A DNA stretch of 64,000 nt from positions 1-64,000 of the forward strand of contig QIAU01000124.1 in NCBI GenBank assembly GCA_003225055.1, in the 5' to 3' direction. Shown piece by piece: positions 17,377 to 25,956 of the stretch (the first letter of the stretch is position 1; every line of letters begins with the position of its first letter). The notes below the pieces were generated by a model. That model made no database searches. It saw only the letters and a list, made by a program, of their open reading frames with translations, and was not told the DNA's origin. Source of the DNA: Acidobacteriota bacterium. Its GTDB lineage: Bacteria > Acidobacteriota > Terriglobia > Terriglobales > Acidobacteriaceae. A program made the position numbers and the translations under genes.

Positions 17377-19224
17377 TTACTGTCTGACCGGCACTGGCCT
17401 CGGCTGGTCCAGATCCACAAACTGCAGATCATACAGCCGCCGATAGGTCCCCAACTTCTTCATCAAGTCGTCGTGGGCGCCGACATCGCTGATGGTTCCG
17501 CCCTCCAGGACCACGATGCGATCGGCGCGGCGCACCGTGGACAGCCGGTGCGCGATTACCACTACCGTACGCCCGGCCATCAGGTTTCCCACTGCCGATT
17601 GCACGAGCGCCTCCGACTCCGTGTCCAGCGCCGACGTCGCTTCGTCCAAGATCAGGATCGGAGCGTTCTTCAATATCGCGCGGGCGATGGCAATGCGTTG
17701 CCGCTCGCCCCCAGAAAGCCGCACGCCGCGCTCGCCAATGACGGTGTCGTAACCGGCCGGCATCACGGTAATGAAGTCGTGAGCCAGCGCCATGCCGGCC
17801 GCCGCCTCTACGTCCTTAGCCGACACGTGAGGTTGCCCGTAAGCGATATTGTTGCGCACCGTGTCATTGAAAAGCACGGTCTCCTGGGTAACGATGCCGA
17901 CCTGCGAGCGTAGCGATGTCAACGTGACGTCGCGTATGTCCTGGTTATCAATCAACAGCCGGCCGGCGGTGACATCGAAGAAGCGAGGAATCAGGTGCAC
18001 GAGCGTGCTTTTGCCGGCGCCGCTGGAACCCACGACGGCCAGCACCTCGCCCGCCTTCACCTCCAGGTTGATATCGTTCAAAATGTCGCGCGCTCCCTCT
18101 CCCTTGTCGTGGTACGAAAAGCACACGTGGTCGAAGCGGATGTTCTTGTAAAAACGGGGCAGCGGTTGAGCCCTGGGCTTCTCACGAACCTCGTCCTCAA
18201 CATCCATAAAGCGAAAGACTTCCGAGGACGCCCCGAGTGCCTGCTGGAAGTTGTTATTGAAGAGGGTGAACTTGCGGACCGGGTCGTAGAGCTTGAACAC
18301 GGCTACGATGAATGCCAAGAAAATGCCGGGAGTGAATGCGTTATGGGCAATCAGATTCCGGCCGAGCAGAACCAGCATGGCGATGGCTATCGCGCCAAAG
18401 ATGTCCATAAGCGGCGAACTGAGGGCGGACGCGGCAACCGACCGCAGGTTCGCATGAAACAGACGCCGGGCAGCGTTGCGGAAGCGCACGGCTTCCCACG
18501 ATTCCATGCTGAACGCCTTCACAATGCGATTACCGGTAATCGTCTCGTGCAGAATGTTCTGAATGTCGGCAAGCTTATCTTGACCGCGCCGGGTCGTACT
18601 ACGCACGCGCCGGCCGATCCTGCCTGCCGAATAAATAATGAAGGGAACGAATAGGACGAGTACCCAGGCCAGTCTTCCGCCCAGCAGGACGACTACACCG
18701 GCCGTGAAGATGAAAGTAAACAGCTGCTGCAGGAACTCCGCCAGAACGCTGGACATGGCAAACTGTATGCGCTCGATATCATTCACGATGGCCGACAGCA
18801 ATGTGCCCGTCGCGTGGCGTTGGAAAAAAGCCGCCGAACGGCGCAGGATGGAGTTATACAGGTCGTCGCGTAAGTCGGTGATCATCCCGAAGCCTGCGAA
18901 ATTCACCAGGTAAGTGCCGGCGTAATCAAAAATTCCTTTCAAAATGGTTGCCGCCACCAGGGCAAAGGCAACAATGGTCCAGGCATTTTGGAAGTGGGGG
19001 GGCACGAATTGTTGCAAGTAGATGGGGTGCTGGGTGCCAGGGATCTTAAACAGTTGAATATTGCGCGATTGCGACGCCGGGTTCAGTACGCGGTCAAAAA
19101 TTGGCCCAACCAGCAGCACACGGAAAGCGTCCAGGAGTCCGACCGCCGCCATCAGCGCGACGGACGCCAACACTTGCCACCAATAAGGAGCGACGTACCG
19201 CAACAGGCGGCTTAGTTGCCGCAT
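17377..19224 (-). CDS. ABC transporter half-protein, MsbA-like lipid flippase type
   Basis: A 615-residue fused transmembrane/ATPase half-transporter. Six membrane helices occupy about residues 15-310. The ATPase domain (350-600) has Walker A VGSSGAGKSTLVHL at about 398-411, the Q-loop in VGIVTQETVLFNDTV, the signature LSGGERQRIAIARA at about 503-516, Walker B ILILDEATSALD at about 522-533 and the switch His in VVIAHRLSTVRRAD. This is the B-type exporter pattern of MsbA, which moves lipid A core across the inner membrane as a homodimer. The lipid substrate is an inference, as drug exporters look alike. It lies between rapZ and yicC on the same strand. Confidence 0.9.
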   Translation of the reverse strand: MRQLSRLLRYVAPYWWQVLASVALMAAVGLLDAFRVLLVGPIFDRVLNPASQSRNIQLFKIPGTQHPIYLQQFVPPHFQNAWTIVAFALVAATILKGIFDYAGTYLVNFAGFGMITDLRDDLYNSILRRSAAFFQRHATGTLLSAIVNDIERIQFAMSSVLAEFLQQLFTFIFTAGVVVLLGGRLAWVLVLFVPFIIYSAGRIGRRVRSTTRRGQDKLADIQNILHETITGNRIVKAFSMESWEAVRFRNAARRLFHANLRSVAASALSSPLMDIFGAIAIAMLVLLGRNLIAHNAFTPGIFLAFIVAVFKLYDPVRKFTLFNNNFQQALGASSEVFRFMDVEDEVREKPRAQPLPRFYKNIRFDHVCFSYHDKGEGARDILNDINLEVKAGEVLAVVGSSGAGKSTLVHLIPRFFDVTAGRLLIDNQDIRDVTLTSLRSQVGIVTQETVLFNDTVRNNIAYGQPHVSAKDVEAAAGMALAHDFITVMPAGYDTVIGERGVRLSGGERQRIAIARAILKNAPILILDEATSALDTESEALVQSAVGNLMAGRTVVVIAHRLSTVRRADRIVVLEGGTISDVGAHDDLMKKLGTYRRLYDLQFVDLDQPRPVPVRQ

Positions 19225-19355
19225 AGACCTTCCCGGAAAGCAGAATCCCGGCGGAGAGCGCGCGGGTAGGACGCCGAAATGCCCGGAGATGGACGCAAGC
19301 CTTTATTCTACTGGAACTTTGCTCCCTAGGGCAGTTTACTGGCGGGTTACAGAAC

Positions 19356-20282
19356 CTACTTCGGGCTGTCCCGATGCACTACTTTCACCCGGTATCCCGC
19401 CTTGCGCAGGGCCTTGCTGACATCTTCTGCGATCATCACCGACCGGTGCTGCCCCCCGGTACAGCCGAAGGAAATCGTCAGGTAGCTTTTCCCTTCGCTG
19501 ATGTAATGGGGCAAGAGGTACACCAGTAACTCAGAGATCCGCTTGATGAACTCCCGGCTTTGCGGGAAGGATCGGATGTATTTGGCTACCCGGGCGTCCC
19601 GGCCACTAAGCGGCCTGAATTCCGGCACAAAGTGGGGGTTGGGCAGGAAACGCACATCGAATACCAGGTCGGCGTCCTCCGGCACCCCGTGCCGGAACCC
19701 AAAGCTGACGCAGGAGACCAGAATATTTTTGCCCGTAGCCTGCTGTTTGAACTGTTCGGTAACGTGGGCGCGCAGTTCATGGACGTTGAATTTGGAGGTG
19801 TCGATCACGAGGTCGGCAATGGCACGGATGGGTTTCAGATGCCGCCGCTCTTCCTGTAAAGCCGCCCTGACCGGCGCGTCTGCCCCCAGCGGATGCGGGC
19901 GGCGCGTTTCGCTGAAACGTCGGAGAAGCGATGCGTCCGAAGCTTCCAAGTAAACGACCTTGGTCGGGATCAGCCTCTTTACCGATTTGAGAATGCCCGG
20001 TAACTGGTCTAACTTCGAGCCTTCCCGTACGTCTACTACCAGAGCAGTGCGGCGAATCTCCGCCGATTGCACTGCCAACTCGGCAAACCGCGGGATCAGT
20101 TCAACCGGTAAGTTGTCGACACAATAAAACCCGAGATCCTCGAAGGCCTTAAGGGCGGAGGCTTTGCCCGAGCCGCTCATGCCCGTCATGATGACCAGTT
20201 CGGCGCCAGCACGGGCATCCCGTGAATGAACGGCTTTTTGAGGTTTTTTTCGGAAGCCTTCCCTAATCCTGCGCAGCTGCAT
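19356..20282 (-). CDS. rapZ: RapZ / YvcJ-family nucleotide-binding protein
   Basis: A 308-residue protein from the ATG at 20282 (MQLRRIREGFRKKPQ); the open frame extends to 20540, but the upstream part is not RapZ-like and overlaps the divergent gene. The Walker A segment reads MTGMSGSGKASALKAFEDLG, then FYCVDNLPVELIPRFAEL, both family signatures. VVYLEASDASLLRRFSETRRPHPLG is the Walker B-side motif. The C-terminal RNA-binding part carries SVSFGFRHGVP-like FGFRHGVPEDADLVFDVRFLPNP and ends with ISFGCTGGQHRSVMIAEDV. In E. coli RapZ hands GlmZ RNA to RNase E to tune GlcN6P synthesis. Here the residue after the P-loop Lys is Ala instead of Ser/Thr. It is divergent from the DUF5916 gene. Confidence 0.92.
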   Translation of the reverse strand: MQLRRIREGFRKKPQKAVHSRDARAGAELVIMTGMSGSGKASALKAFEDLGFYCVDNLPVELIPRFAELAVQSAEIRRTALVVDVREGSKLDQLPGILKSVKRLIPTKVVYLEASDASLLRRFSETRRPHPLGADAPVRAALQEERRHLKPIRAIADLVIDTSKFNVHELRAHVTEQFKQQATGKNILVSCVSFGFRHGVPEDADLVFDVRFLPNPHFVPEFRPLSGRDARVAKYIRSFPQSREFIKRISELLVYLLPHYISEGKSYLTISFGCTGGQHRSVMIAEDVSKALRKAGYRVKVVHRDSPK

Positions 20283-20389
20283 TGGCAGCGATGTTAGCAG
20301 AAAAAATTCCCGCGGGGATTGGCCACCCTGGGTCGACCGGGCGGGGCGAACGTGATCGGGCTGTTCACGCTTGTAATCGCGAGTCGAAC

Positions 20390-22726
20390 ATGGAAAACTC
20401 CGGGACCGTGCGCCCATCAGCCAAGCGATATCTCTGCACATTTCTCTTGCAGCAAAGAATCTATTTGGTGCTGTTTCTGACCGCGCGATTGTCTGCCGCG
20501 CTTCCGACCATTCAGATTCCACGAATCGACACGCCGCCATCCCTGTCCGACTTCGCGGAAATGCAGCCCAGCGCCCGGGTTGCCGGCAAGATGGCGAAAA
20601 TTACGGGGTTCATCGCGCGCGAGCCCGCAGACGGAGCTGAACCGACCCAGAATACCGACGTTTATCTCGCCTACGACCAGCACAACCTGTACGCCGTCTT
20701 CGTGTGCTGGGATAAGGAGCCGGAAAAAATCCGCGCGCGCATGACCCGGCGCGAAGACATCTTCTCCGACGATGCGGCCGAGCTCATGATTGATACCTTT
20801 CACGACGCCCGCCGAGGATACGCCTTCGCCGCCAACCCTTTCGGAATCCAGTGGGATGCGCTGTGGACCGAAGGCTCGATCGGCACTGGCGCACCCGCCG
20901 ATTACAGCGGGTTCGATCCTTCCTTCGATACGGTTTGGCGCTCGGAAGGGCGGTTAACCAAACAGGGCTACCTGGTGCTGATGTCGATTCCGTTCAAGAG
21001 CCTGCGCTTCCCTGATACCGACCAGCAGGAATGGGGCCTCATTCTCAACCGCACTATCCCGCGCACCGACGAGAATCTGTTTTGGCCGCGCGTTTCTAAC
21101 CGTATTCAGGGCCGCTTCAACCAGGCAGCCACGGCGAGCGGCCTAGAGCACGTCGCGCCCAGCCGCAACATGCAGTTCATTCCCTACGGGCTGTTTCGCA
21201 GTTTTCGTGATATCGACCGACGCGATCCCAATAATCCGTTATTTGACAGCCGCAGTGTCAAACCTGATATCGGGCTTGACTCCAAGTTCATTCTGCACGA
21301 CAGCTTCGTGCTCGACGCCACCATCAATCCCGACTTCAGCCAGGTGGAATCGGACGAGCCGCAAATCACCGTCAACCAGCGCTTCGAAGTCTTCTTTCCC
21401 GAAAAGCGGCCCTTCTTTCTGGAAAATAGCAACTATTTCGTGACGCCCATCGATCTCCTTTTTACGCGGCGGATCGGCCATCCCGAGTTTGGCCTGCGGC
21501 TCACCGGCAAATCCGGTCCCTGGGCGGTAGGCGTTCTCGCCAGCGACGATCGAGCACCAGGCGAGGCTCTGTCGCCCAGCGATCTGCACGGCGGCAACCG
21601 CGCCAGCTTTGCCATTGCGCGGGTGAATCGCGACCTGTTCGCGCAATCGACCGCAGGCGCTATCTTCACAGACCGCGAGTTCGGCGGTGGGTACAATCGC
21701 GTGGGCGGCGTGGACGCCAACATCAAGATCAACCAGAACTGGCGCGTGCAGGGCGCAGCAGTCACCAGTTCCACCCTTAATCCTGATCGCTCCTACTCGG
21801 CTGGTCCGGGGTACAAACTCGATACGGAGCGGCATGGCCGCAACTTTAACCTGCAATCCATCTATGTCGACTACAGCCCCGGATTGGTTACAGAAACTGG
21901 CTTTGTCAATCGCACCGACATTCGACGGCAAGGCGTAAATGCGAGCTACTACTTCCGCCCTGAGGGCAAGTTTCTGATCTCCTGGGGGCCTACGGTACAG
22001 CAGTTCAACATCTGGGACCACCGTGGTACAGCGCTCGATTATTTTGTTTTTCCCGGCTTCCGCGTCGATATGGCACGCGCCACCTTCATCAACTTTCACC
22101 CTTATGCTTACGACAACGTCTATCTTCGCCCGCAGGATTACGCTGGCCTAACAGCCGTGACTCGTTATCCGCAGCCGTTTTGGGGGATTGAGGGCGGGAC
22201 CAGCTGGTTTAAGCAGTTCGCCTTCAGCTGGTTTTTTGTATCCGGCGCGGGGGTGAACTATAACCCTGCGGCAGGCCGCATTCCCGCGATCGGCCATGAA
22301 GACCAGGGAAACGCCACCCTAACGTTGCACGCTTCCGGACGCTTGCGCATTGACAATACATACCTCATCGAGCATCTTCGTGAGCACGATGACCACCTGA
22401 CGGCGGTGACCAACCACATCATTCGCAGCAAGTGGAACTGGCAGTTCACGCGGGAACTCTCGGCCCGAGTGATTCTTCAGTATGCATCGGTGCTCTCCGA
22501 TCCTCTCATCAGTTCGCTGTCCCCGACCAAGAACTTTAATGCCGACTTCCTCATCACCTACCTGGTGCACCCCGGCACGGCGGTTTACGTGGGATATAAC
22601 AGCAATCTGCAGAACCTAGATCGTCGGCTGATACCGACCCCAACCGGCCTGCTGACCACGCGAGACAGCTTTATAAACGACGGCCGGCAGTTCTTCGTAA
22701 AGGTCTCGTATTTGTTCCGGTTGTAA
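20390..22726 (+). CDS. DUF5916-type outer-membrane protein with N-terminal CBM9-like domain
   Basis: A 778-residue exported protein. The ATG at 20390 gives an N terminus with a hydrophobic stretch (YLVLFLTARLSAALP) as signal peptide. Residues about 60-250 look like a CBM9/DOMON-like beta-sandwich (DVYLAYDQHNLYAVFVCWDKEP, then RMTRREDIFSDDAAELMIDT). The rest is a predicted outer-membrane beta barrel: QITVNQRFEVFFPEKRPFFLEN is the DUF5916 signature, and strands alternate with aromatic residues up to the final FVKVSYLFRL, a typical C-terminal barrel strand ending in Leu after Phe. The function of such proteins is unknown. It is divergent from rapZ and followed by the decayed region. Confidence 0.85.
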   Translation: MENSGTVRPSAKRYLCTFLLQQRIYLVLFLTARLSAALPTIQIPRIDTPPSLSDFAEMQPSARVAGKMAKITGFIAREPADGAEPTQNTDVYLAYDQHNLYAVFVCWDKEPEKIRARMTRREDIFSDDAAELMIDTFHDARRGYAFAANPFGIQWDALWTEGSIGTGAPADYSGFDPSFDTVWRSEGRLTKQGYLVLMSIPFKSLRFPDTDQQEWGLILNRTIPRTDENLFWPRVSNRIQGRFNQAATASGLEHVAPSRNMQFIPYGLFRSFRDIDRRDPNNPLFDSRSVKPDIGLDSKFILHDSFVLDATINPDFSQVESDEPQITVNQRFEVFFPEKRPFFLENSNYFVTPIDLLFTRRIGHPEFGLRLTGKSGPWAVGVLASDDRAPGEALSPSDLHGGNRASFAIARVNRDLFAQSTAGAIFTDREFGGGYNRVGGVDANIKINQNWRVQGAAVTSSTLNPDRSYSAGPGYKLDTERHGRNFNLQSIYVDYSPGLVTETGFVNRTDIRRQGVNASYYFRPEGKFLISWGPTVQQFNIWDHRGTALDYFVFPGFRVDMARATFINFHPYAYDNVYLRPQDYAGLTAVTRYPQPFWGIEGGTSWFKQFAFSWFFVSGAGVNYNPAAGRIPAIGHEDQGNATLTLHASGRLRIDNTYLIEHLREHDDHLTAVTNHIIRSKWNWQFTRELSARVILQYASVLSDPLISSLSPTKNFNADFLITYLVHPGTAVYVGYNSNLQNLDRRLIPTPTGLLTTRDSFINDGRQFFVKVSYLFRL

Positions 22727-22894
22727 GCTTATGGTCCCTCAGTCGTTCACGCCTGTAGGAGCTTCGGTATTACCTTGCCGTTCATGAACAAGCATTTTCC
22801 CAAGCAATCAAAGGCTACTTAGATTATCGAGCACCACGCTTTAAAGGGTGTTCTTGGCGTGTCCGCGAAGCTCGTGCGGGAGTTCGCGAACAGA

Positions 22895-23290
22895 TCAGCC
22901 GAAATGCCGCGTATACTTCGCCAGGAGGAAGTCCATGTAATCGCCGACGCCGTAGCCAAATGCATGGCTGATTCCGCACCATGGTCTAGCCGGGTGATCA
23001 TGCCATCCCGGTCGTTGGTGGGTAGCGTGTTTGCAGACTTGAGGCCTTGCTCGAACATGCGTACCGGCGCATCGAAATATCCTTCGTCCTGTTGGCAGAT
23101 ATCGCGACACAACCCGGCCGCCTGCTCGCAATAGAAAACCATCAGCTCGGCAAGTCCTTCGGGGTCACCCACTGCCTTCTTGTAATCGGAGACGGCTTGT
23201 TTGACTTTGGAGACGGACCTGTCCAGCCCCAGGTGCTGGGGTGGTTCCGAGACACATCGGGCCAAAGCCAGCGATCGATGGATTTCGTGT
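22895..23290 (-). pseudogene. decayed conserved hypothetical gene (frameshifted remnant)
   Basis: Minus-strand translation shows SKVKQAVSDYKKAVGDPEGLAELMVFYCEQAAG... in one frame and, after the MITRLDH segment, GISHAFGYGVGDYMDFLLAKYTRHFG in another, ending at a stop at 22895. Joined, these read as one helical protein of roughly 130 residues, so at least one frameshift has occurred near 23000. Upstream, RWLWPDVSRN in another frame at about 23270 probably belongs to the same protein, so a second shift is likely. I recall similar small conserved proteins (possibly of the DUF6155 kind), but I do not assign a function. It follows the NusG-like remnant on the same strand. Confidence 0.65.
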
Positions 23291-23299
23291 ATGGTTCCA

Positions 23300-23757
23300 G
23301 CACGTCCTGGCCTAAGCCAATAGAAGGCGAAGCTACGTTTCCTATACATCAGAATCTCTTCGCGGCCAGCCAAGGGTCTGCTCCGCACGGGCACCTGTCG
23401 TCCAAGCTTTAGATAGGAATGCGGTTGCAACCCCAGGCGGCCCCAAAGTCCAGCCAAGGCTTTCGATCCCGTATTCCGGGACCGGCGCGGCTGTCCGTCG
23501 AAAGGGACAAACTGCACCACGCCCGCCACCGGTGGCAGCCGCCCCCGCTCTTTCAGCGAGGTGCTCACAAAGCCATAACCCGGAAGCAGGTGCAGATCCA
23601 AGTCTTTGCGGCGATCCTGCCAAAAACGAATCGAGCGTTAAAAGAGGAAAGACTGCAACCTAATCTCGGATTCCCCAGCCAATCGGCGATACATCCTTTT
23701 CTGATTCGGATAGAGATACAGGACATACCAGTGCGATTCCCAGTATCGCGGTAACAG
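23300..23757 (-). pseudogene. NusG-like (UpxY/LoaP-type) transcription antiterminator, degraded
   Basis: From 23757 one minus-strand frame reads SHWYVLYLYPNQKRMYRRLA..., a NusG N-terminal-domain start, hits a TAA stop at 23638-23640, then continues in the same frame with FWQDRRKDLDLHLLPGYGFVSTSLKERGRLPPVAGVVQFVPFDGQP. The PGY-F-V and V-P-G-V-V segments are NusG hallmarks. The KOW domain follows as HSYLKLGRQVPVRSRPLAGREEILMYRKRSF. The tail after this is lost to frameshifts. Such specialised NusG paralogues normally sit at the head of long polysaccharide or natural-product operons, acting on the leader RNA. No such operon is present next to it, so it is probably a relic. Confidence 0.75.
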
Positions 23758-23820
23758 CGAGCCGGTCTCAGTTCCGCTCCACCGCTCTCGCCAGCCCGGC
23801 CTCTTGGCACCATCTCAATT

Positions 23821-23970
23821 CCACCACTTACAGCTCCGCTCCCTCACCGACAGGTTCAGTGCGAGATAACCCTAACCTCAACAGCTGCTTACGCTTCCAG
23901 ACCTGGCCTCTTGGGCTGCGGCCCGGACCCTGCATACGAGACGGCTATCGGCACTACGGCTAGCGCCTTT
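23821..23970 (-). ncRNA. possible structured RNA with an SRP-like motif (low confidence)
   Basis: Read on the minus strand, the region upstream of the NusG-like remnant is G+C-rich and non-coding. At 23884-23906 it contains CCAGGTCTGGAAG followed by CGTAAGCAGC, which resembles the bacterial SRP RNA apical signature (CAGGTCCGGAAGGAAGCAGC) with a short insertion. A small hairpin GGGC-CGCA-GCCC lies just before it (about 23911-23922), and the 5' side has GCTAG...GATAGCC words. The tetraloop does not close with clean base pairs in my reading, so it is either a diverged or decayed SRP-like RNA, a leader RNA of the antiterminator gene, or chance. It needs covariance-model testing. Confidence 0.3.
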
Positions 23971-24164
23971 AATCCAGATGTTCAGTTGTCACGAATTCGT
24001 GTGAGCGCTTCCCGGTTCGGAATTTTGGATTCTGCTTACCGTCATCGGGCAGCCCTGCTTGGTGAGGGTGCCAGCGGCAACCCAGAGTAGCTGTCCAGCA
24101 TCTCAGGCCGGGCTCGCTTCCTTACCAGAACTGAGCACTACACTTCGTTCCTTGGAGAAAGCAA

Positions 24165-25106
24165 ATGAAAATGAGAATATTCCGAGGACTCTGGACCCTT
24201 TTGGTTGTCCTGATCTTCGCGCTGATGTCCGTAGGGCAAGCGACGAGAGACACAGAAATGAGACCGACGGGCAAGGGCTGGGGCGTACGGGTTACGAAAC
24301 CGGCGCAGCGGCATAGGTCGCCTGCGGTAACAACCGGCAACGGCATCAATTATCATGGCGGGCCGATCATGCCGGGTACTCCCAACATTTATTACATCTG
24401 GTACGGCACGTGGAACGGCAGTGGCGCCAACCTGACGAACCGAACCTCGGATAGCCCAGGTACGCAGAGCCTGCTGAACAACCTGATTACGGGCCTGAGC
24501 GGCAGCGCCTATGAGCACATCAACACGACTTATGGTGATACATCCGCCAACGTAAGCGGGCTAATGGCCTTGGGGACGTCTGTCTCGGACGCATATTCGC
24601 GAGGCTCCGTCCTGCTTGACTCCGACATTCAAGCGATCGTGGCAGCGCATGCGGGCACAGATCTGCCCAAGGACACCAACGGTGTCTACTTTGTGCTTAC
24701 TTCGTCGGATGTCATGGAAGTCACGGGGTTTTGTACCGTGTACTGCGGCTGGCATACCAACGCAACCATACACGGGTCCGACCTGAAGTTTTCGTTTGTG
24801 GGCAACCCCGACCAGTGTCCGATGTCCTGCGAGGCACAGACCACCAGCCCGAACAACAATTCCGGGGCTGACGGCATGGCCTCGGTGATTGCTCACGAAT
24901 CCGAGGAAGCGATTTCGGATCCCGACCTGAACGCCTGGTACGATTCGTCGGGCAACGAGAATGCCGACAAGTGTGCCTGGACTTTTGGGACCACTTCCAC
25001 CGCCAGTAACGGGTCGCAGTACAACATTACGCTGGGCGGGACTAATTACCTTATCCAGAGGAACTGGGTTAACGCCTCGGGCGGCTACTGTTCCATGCGC
25101 TACTAG
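24165..25106 (+). CDS. secreted EXORDIUM/PHI-1-like protein
   Basis: A 313-residue exported protein; residues 1-25 are a signal peptide and the ATG at 24165 has GGAGAAAG upstream. INYHGGPIMPGTPNIYYIWYG, LTSSDVMEVTGFCTVYCGWH and SFVGNPDQCPMSCE match the plant EXORDIUM/phosphate-induced PHI-1 family (Pfam PF04674), down to the paired Cys in GFC...YCGWH and QCPMSC. Unlike the plant proteins, it continues with MASVIAHESEEAISDPDLNAWYDSSG, an HE-rich segment resembling a metallopeptidase helix (H-E-S-E-E) followed by Asp-Pro-Asp. The C-terminal part carries the conserved aromatic NWVNASGGYCSMRY. Function is unknown; plant relatives are apoplastic growth regulators. The gene is monocistronic, with a terminator directly after it. 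Confidence 0.85.
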   Translation: MKMRIFRGLWTLLVVLIFALMSVGQATRDTEMRPTGKGWGVRVTKPAQRHRSPAVTTGNGINYHGGPIMPGTPNIYYIWYGTWNGSGANLTNRTSDSPGTQSLLNNLITGLSGSAYEHINTTYGDTSANVSGLMALGTSVSDAYSRGSVLLDSDIQAIVAAHAGTDLPKDTNGVYFVLTSSDVMEVTGFCTVYCGWHTNATIHGSDLKFSFVGNPDQCPMSCEAQTTSPNNNSGADGMASVIAHESEEAISDPDLNAWYDSSGNENADKCAWTFGTTSTASNGSQYNITLGGTNYLIQRNWVNASGGYCSMRY

Positions 25107-25130
25107 CTGCCTCTCGGTTGGGTAGAACAA

Positions 25131-25153
25131 GCCTCCGCCAACGGAGGCTTTTT
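25131..25153 (+). terminator. Rho-independent terminator after the EXORDIUM-like gene
   Basis: GCCTCCG at 25131-25137 pairs with CGGAGGC at 25142-25148 around a short loop, followed by TTTTT. The 7-bp GC-rich stem and the T-run are a textbook intrinsic terminator, 25 bases after the stop codon. Confidence 0.85.
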
Positions 25154-25174
25154 ACTTCCATGCGAGAATAAACC

Positions 25175-25921
25175 TTGTTGCCTGTTCCCGCTGAATTCGG
25201 CCGTTTGCGCGTCGTCCTGGTAGCCTCGCGGAATCCCCTCAACATCGGCGCCGCCGCGCGCGCCATGAGTAATTTCGGCTTTCTCAACCTCCGGGTTGTA
25301 AATCCGTACGAGATTGCATTTCGCGAGGCGCGCTCTGCGGTCGGCGCCGCCGCGCTGCTCACTGACGCGGAAGAATGCAAGAGCGTAGCGGAAGCCGTGG
25401 CCGATTGCGGGCTTGTGGTAGGCACGACGGCCGGGCACCGACGTGAGTTGCGGCAGCCTCTTCAACGGCTGGAACATGGCGCAAGCCTTATCCGCAAGCA
25501 ACTTGTCTCAGGCAGAGTGGCTCTGCTGTTCGGCTCGGAGAGGGTTGGACTCTCGAACCAGGACCTGAGCCACTGCCATTGGCTGATGCGCATTCCCACC
25601 CGCGCCGAGCATGGATCGATGAACCTGGGGCAGGCAGTGGCGGTCTGTTTGTACGAGCTTGTATGCGCTCACAATTCTGTAGGTACAGCAGAGAAGGAGG
25701 TGCCCGCCACTGCGCGCGACCTCGAGCGGTTCACCGGCGTGCTGCTTGAGGTGCTGCGAGCGAGCGGCTACATACATCCGGGCACCGCAACCTCCGCCGA
25801 AGAAAAGGTACGCCGGCTGGTTCGCCGCCTCAACCTGGAAGCCCGAGATGCCGAGGTGTGGCTCGGCATGCTTCGACAGATCGCATGGAAGGTGCGGGCG
25901 GAGGAAAAGAAGGAGGGCTGA
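25175..25921 (+). CDS. TrmH-family (TrmJ-like) RNA 2'-O-methyltransferase
   Basis: A 248-residue SpoU/TrmH protein with a TTG start at 25175 (a second TTG at 25178 is equally possible). LRVVLVASRNPLNIGAAARAMSNFGF is the motif-1 segment with the catalytic Asn and Arg. ALLFGSERVGLSNQDLSHCH is motif 2, and IPTRAEHGSMNLGQAVAVCLYEL is motif 3, forming the SAM-binding knot. The E-H-G-S-M-N-L spacing and length match TrmJ, which modifies position 32 of tRNAs, although a YacO/LasT-type enzyme is possible. The C-terminal 80 residues form a helical extension. It sits between the EXORDIUM-like and M13 genes without evident operon partners. Confidence 0.85.
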   Translation: MLPVPAEFGRLRVVLVASRNPLNIGAAARAMSNFGFLNLRVVNPYEIAFREARSAVGAAALLTDAEECKSVAEAVADCGLVVGTTAGHRRELRQPLQRLEHGASLIRKQLVSGRVALLFGSERVGLSNQDLSHCHWLMRIPTRAEHGSMNLGQAVAVCLYELVCAHNSVGTAEKEVPATARDLERFTGVLLEVLRASGYIHPGTATSAEEKVRRLVRRLNLEARDAEVWLGMLRQIAWKVRAEEKKEG

Positions 25922-25956
25922 GTTGAAGGCCTCCCCATATCCATCTATCGAATCAA

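Noticed and set aside
20283-20540. Upstream extension of rapZ to a 394-residue product.
   Set aside because: It would overlap the start of the divergent DUF5916 gene and does not look like RapZ; the ATG at 20282 is adequate.
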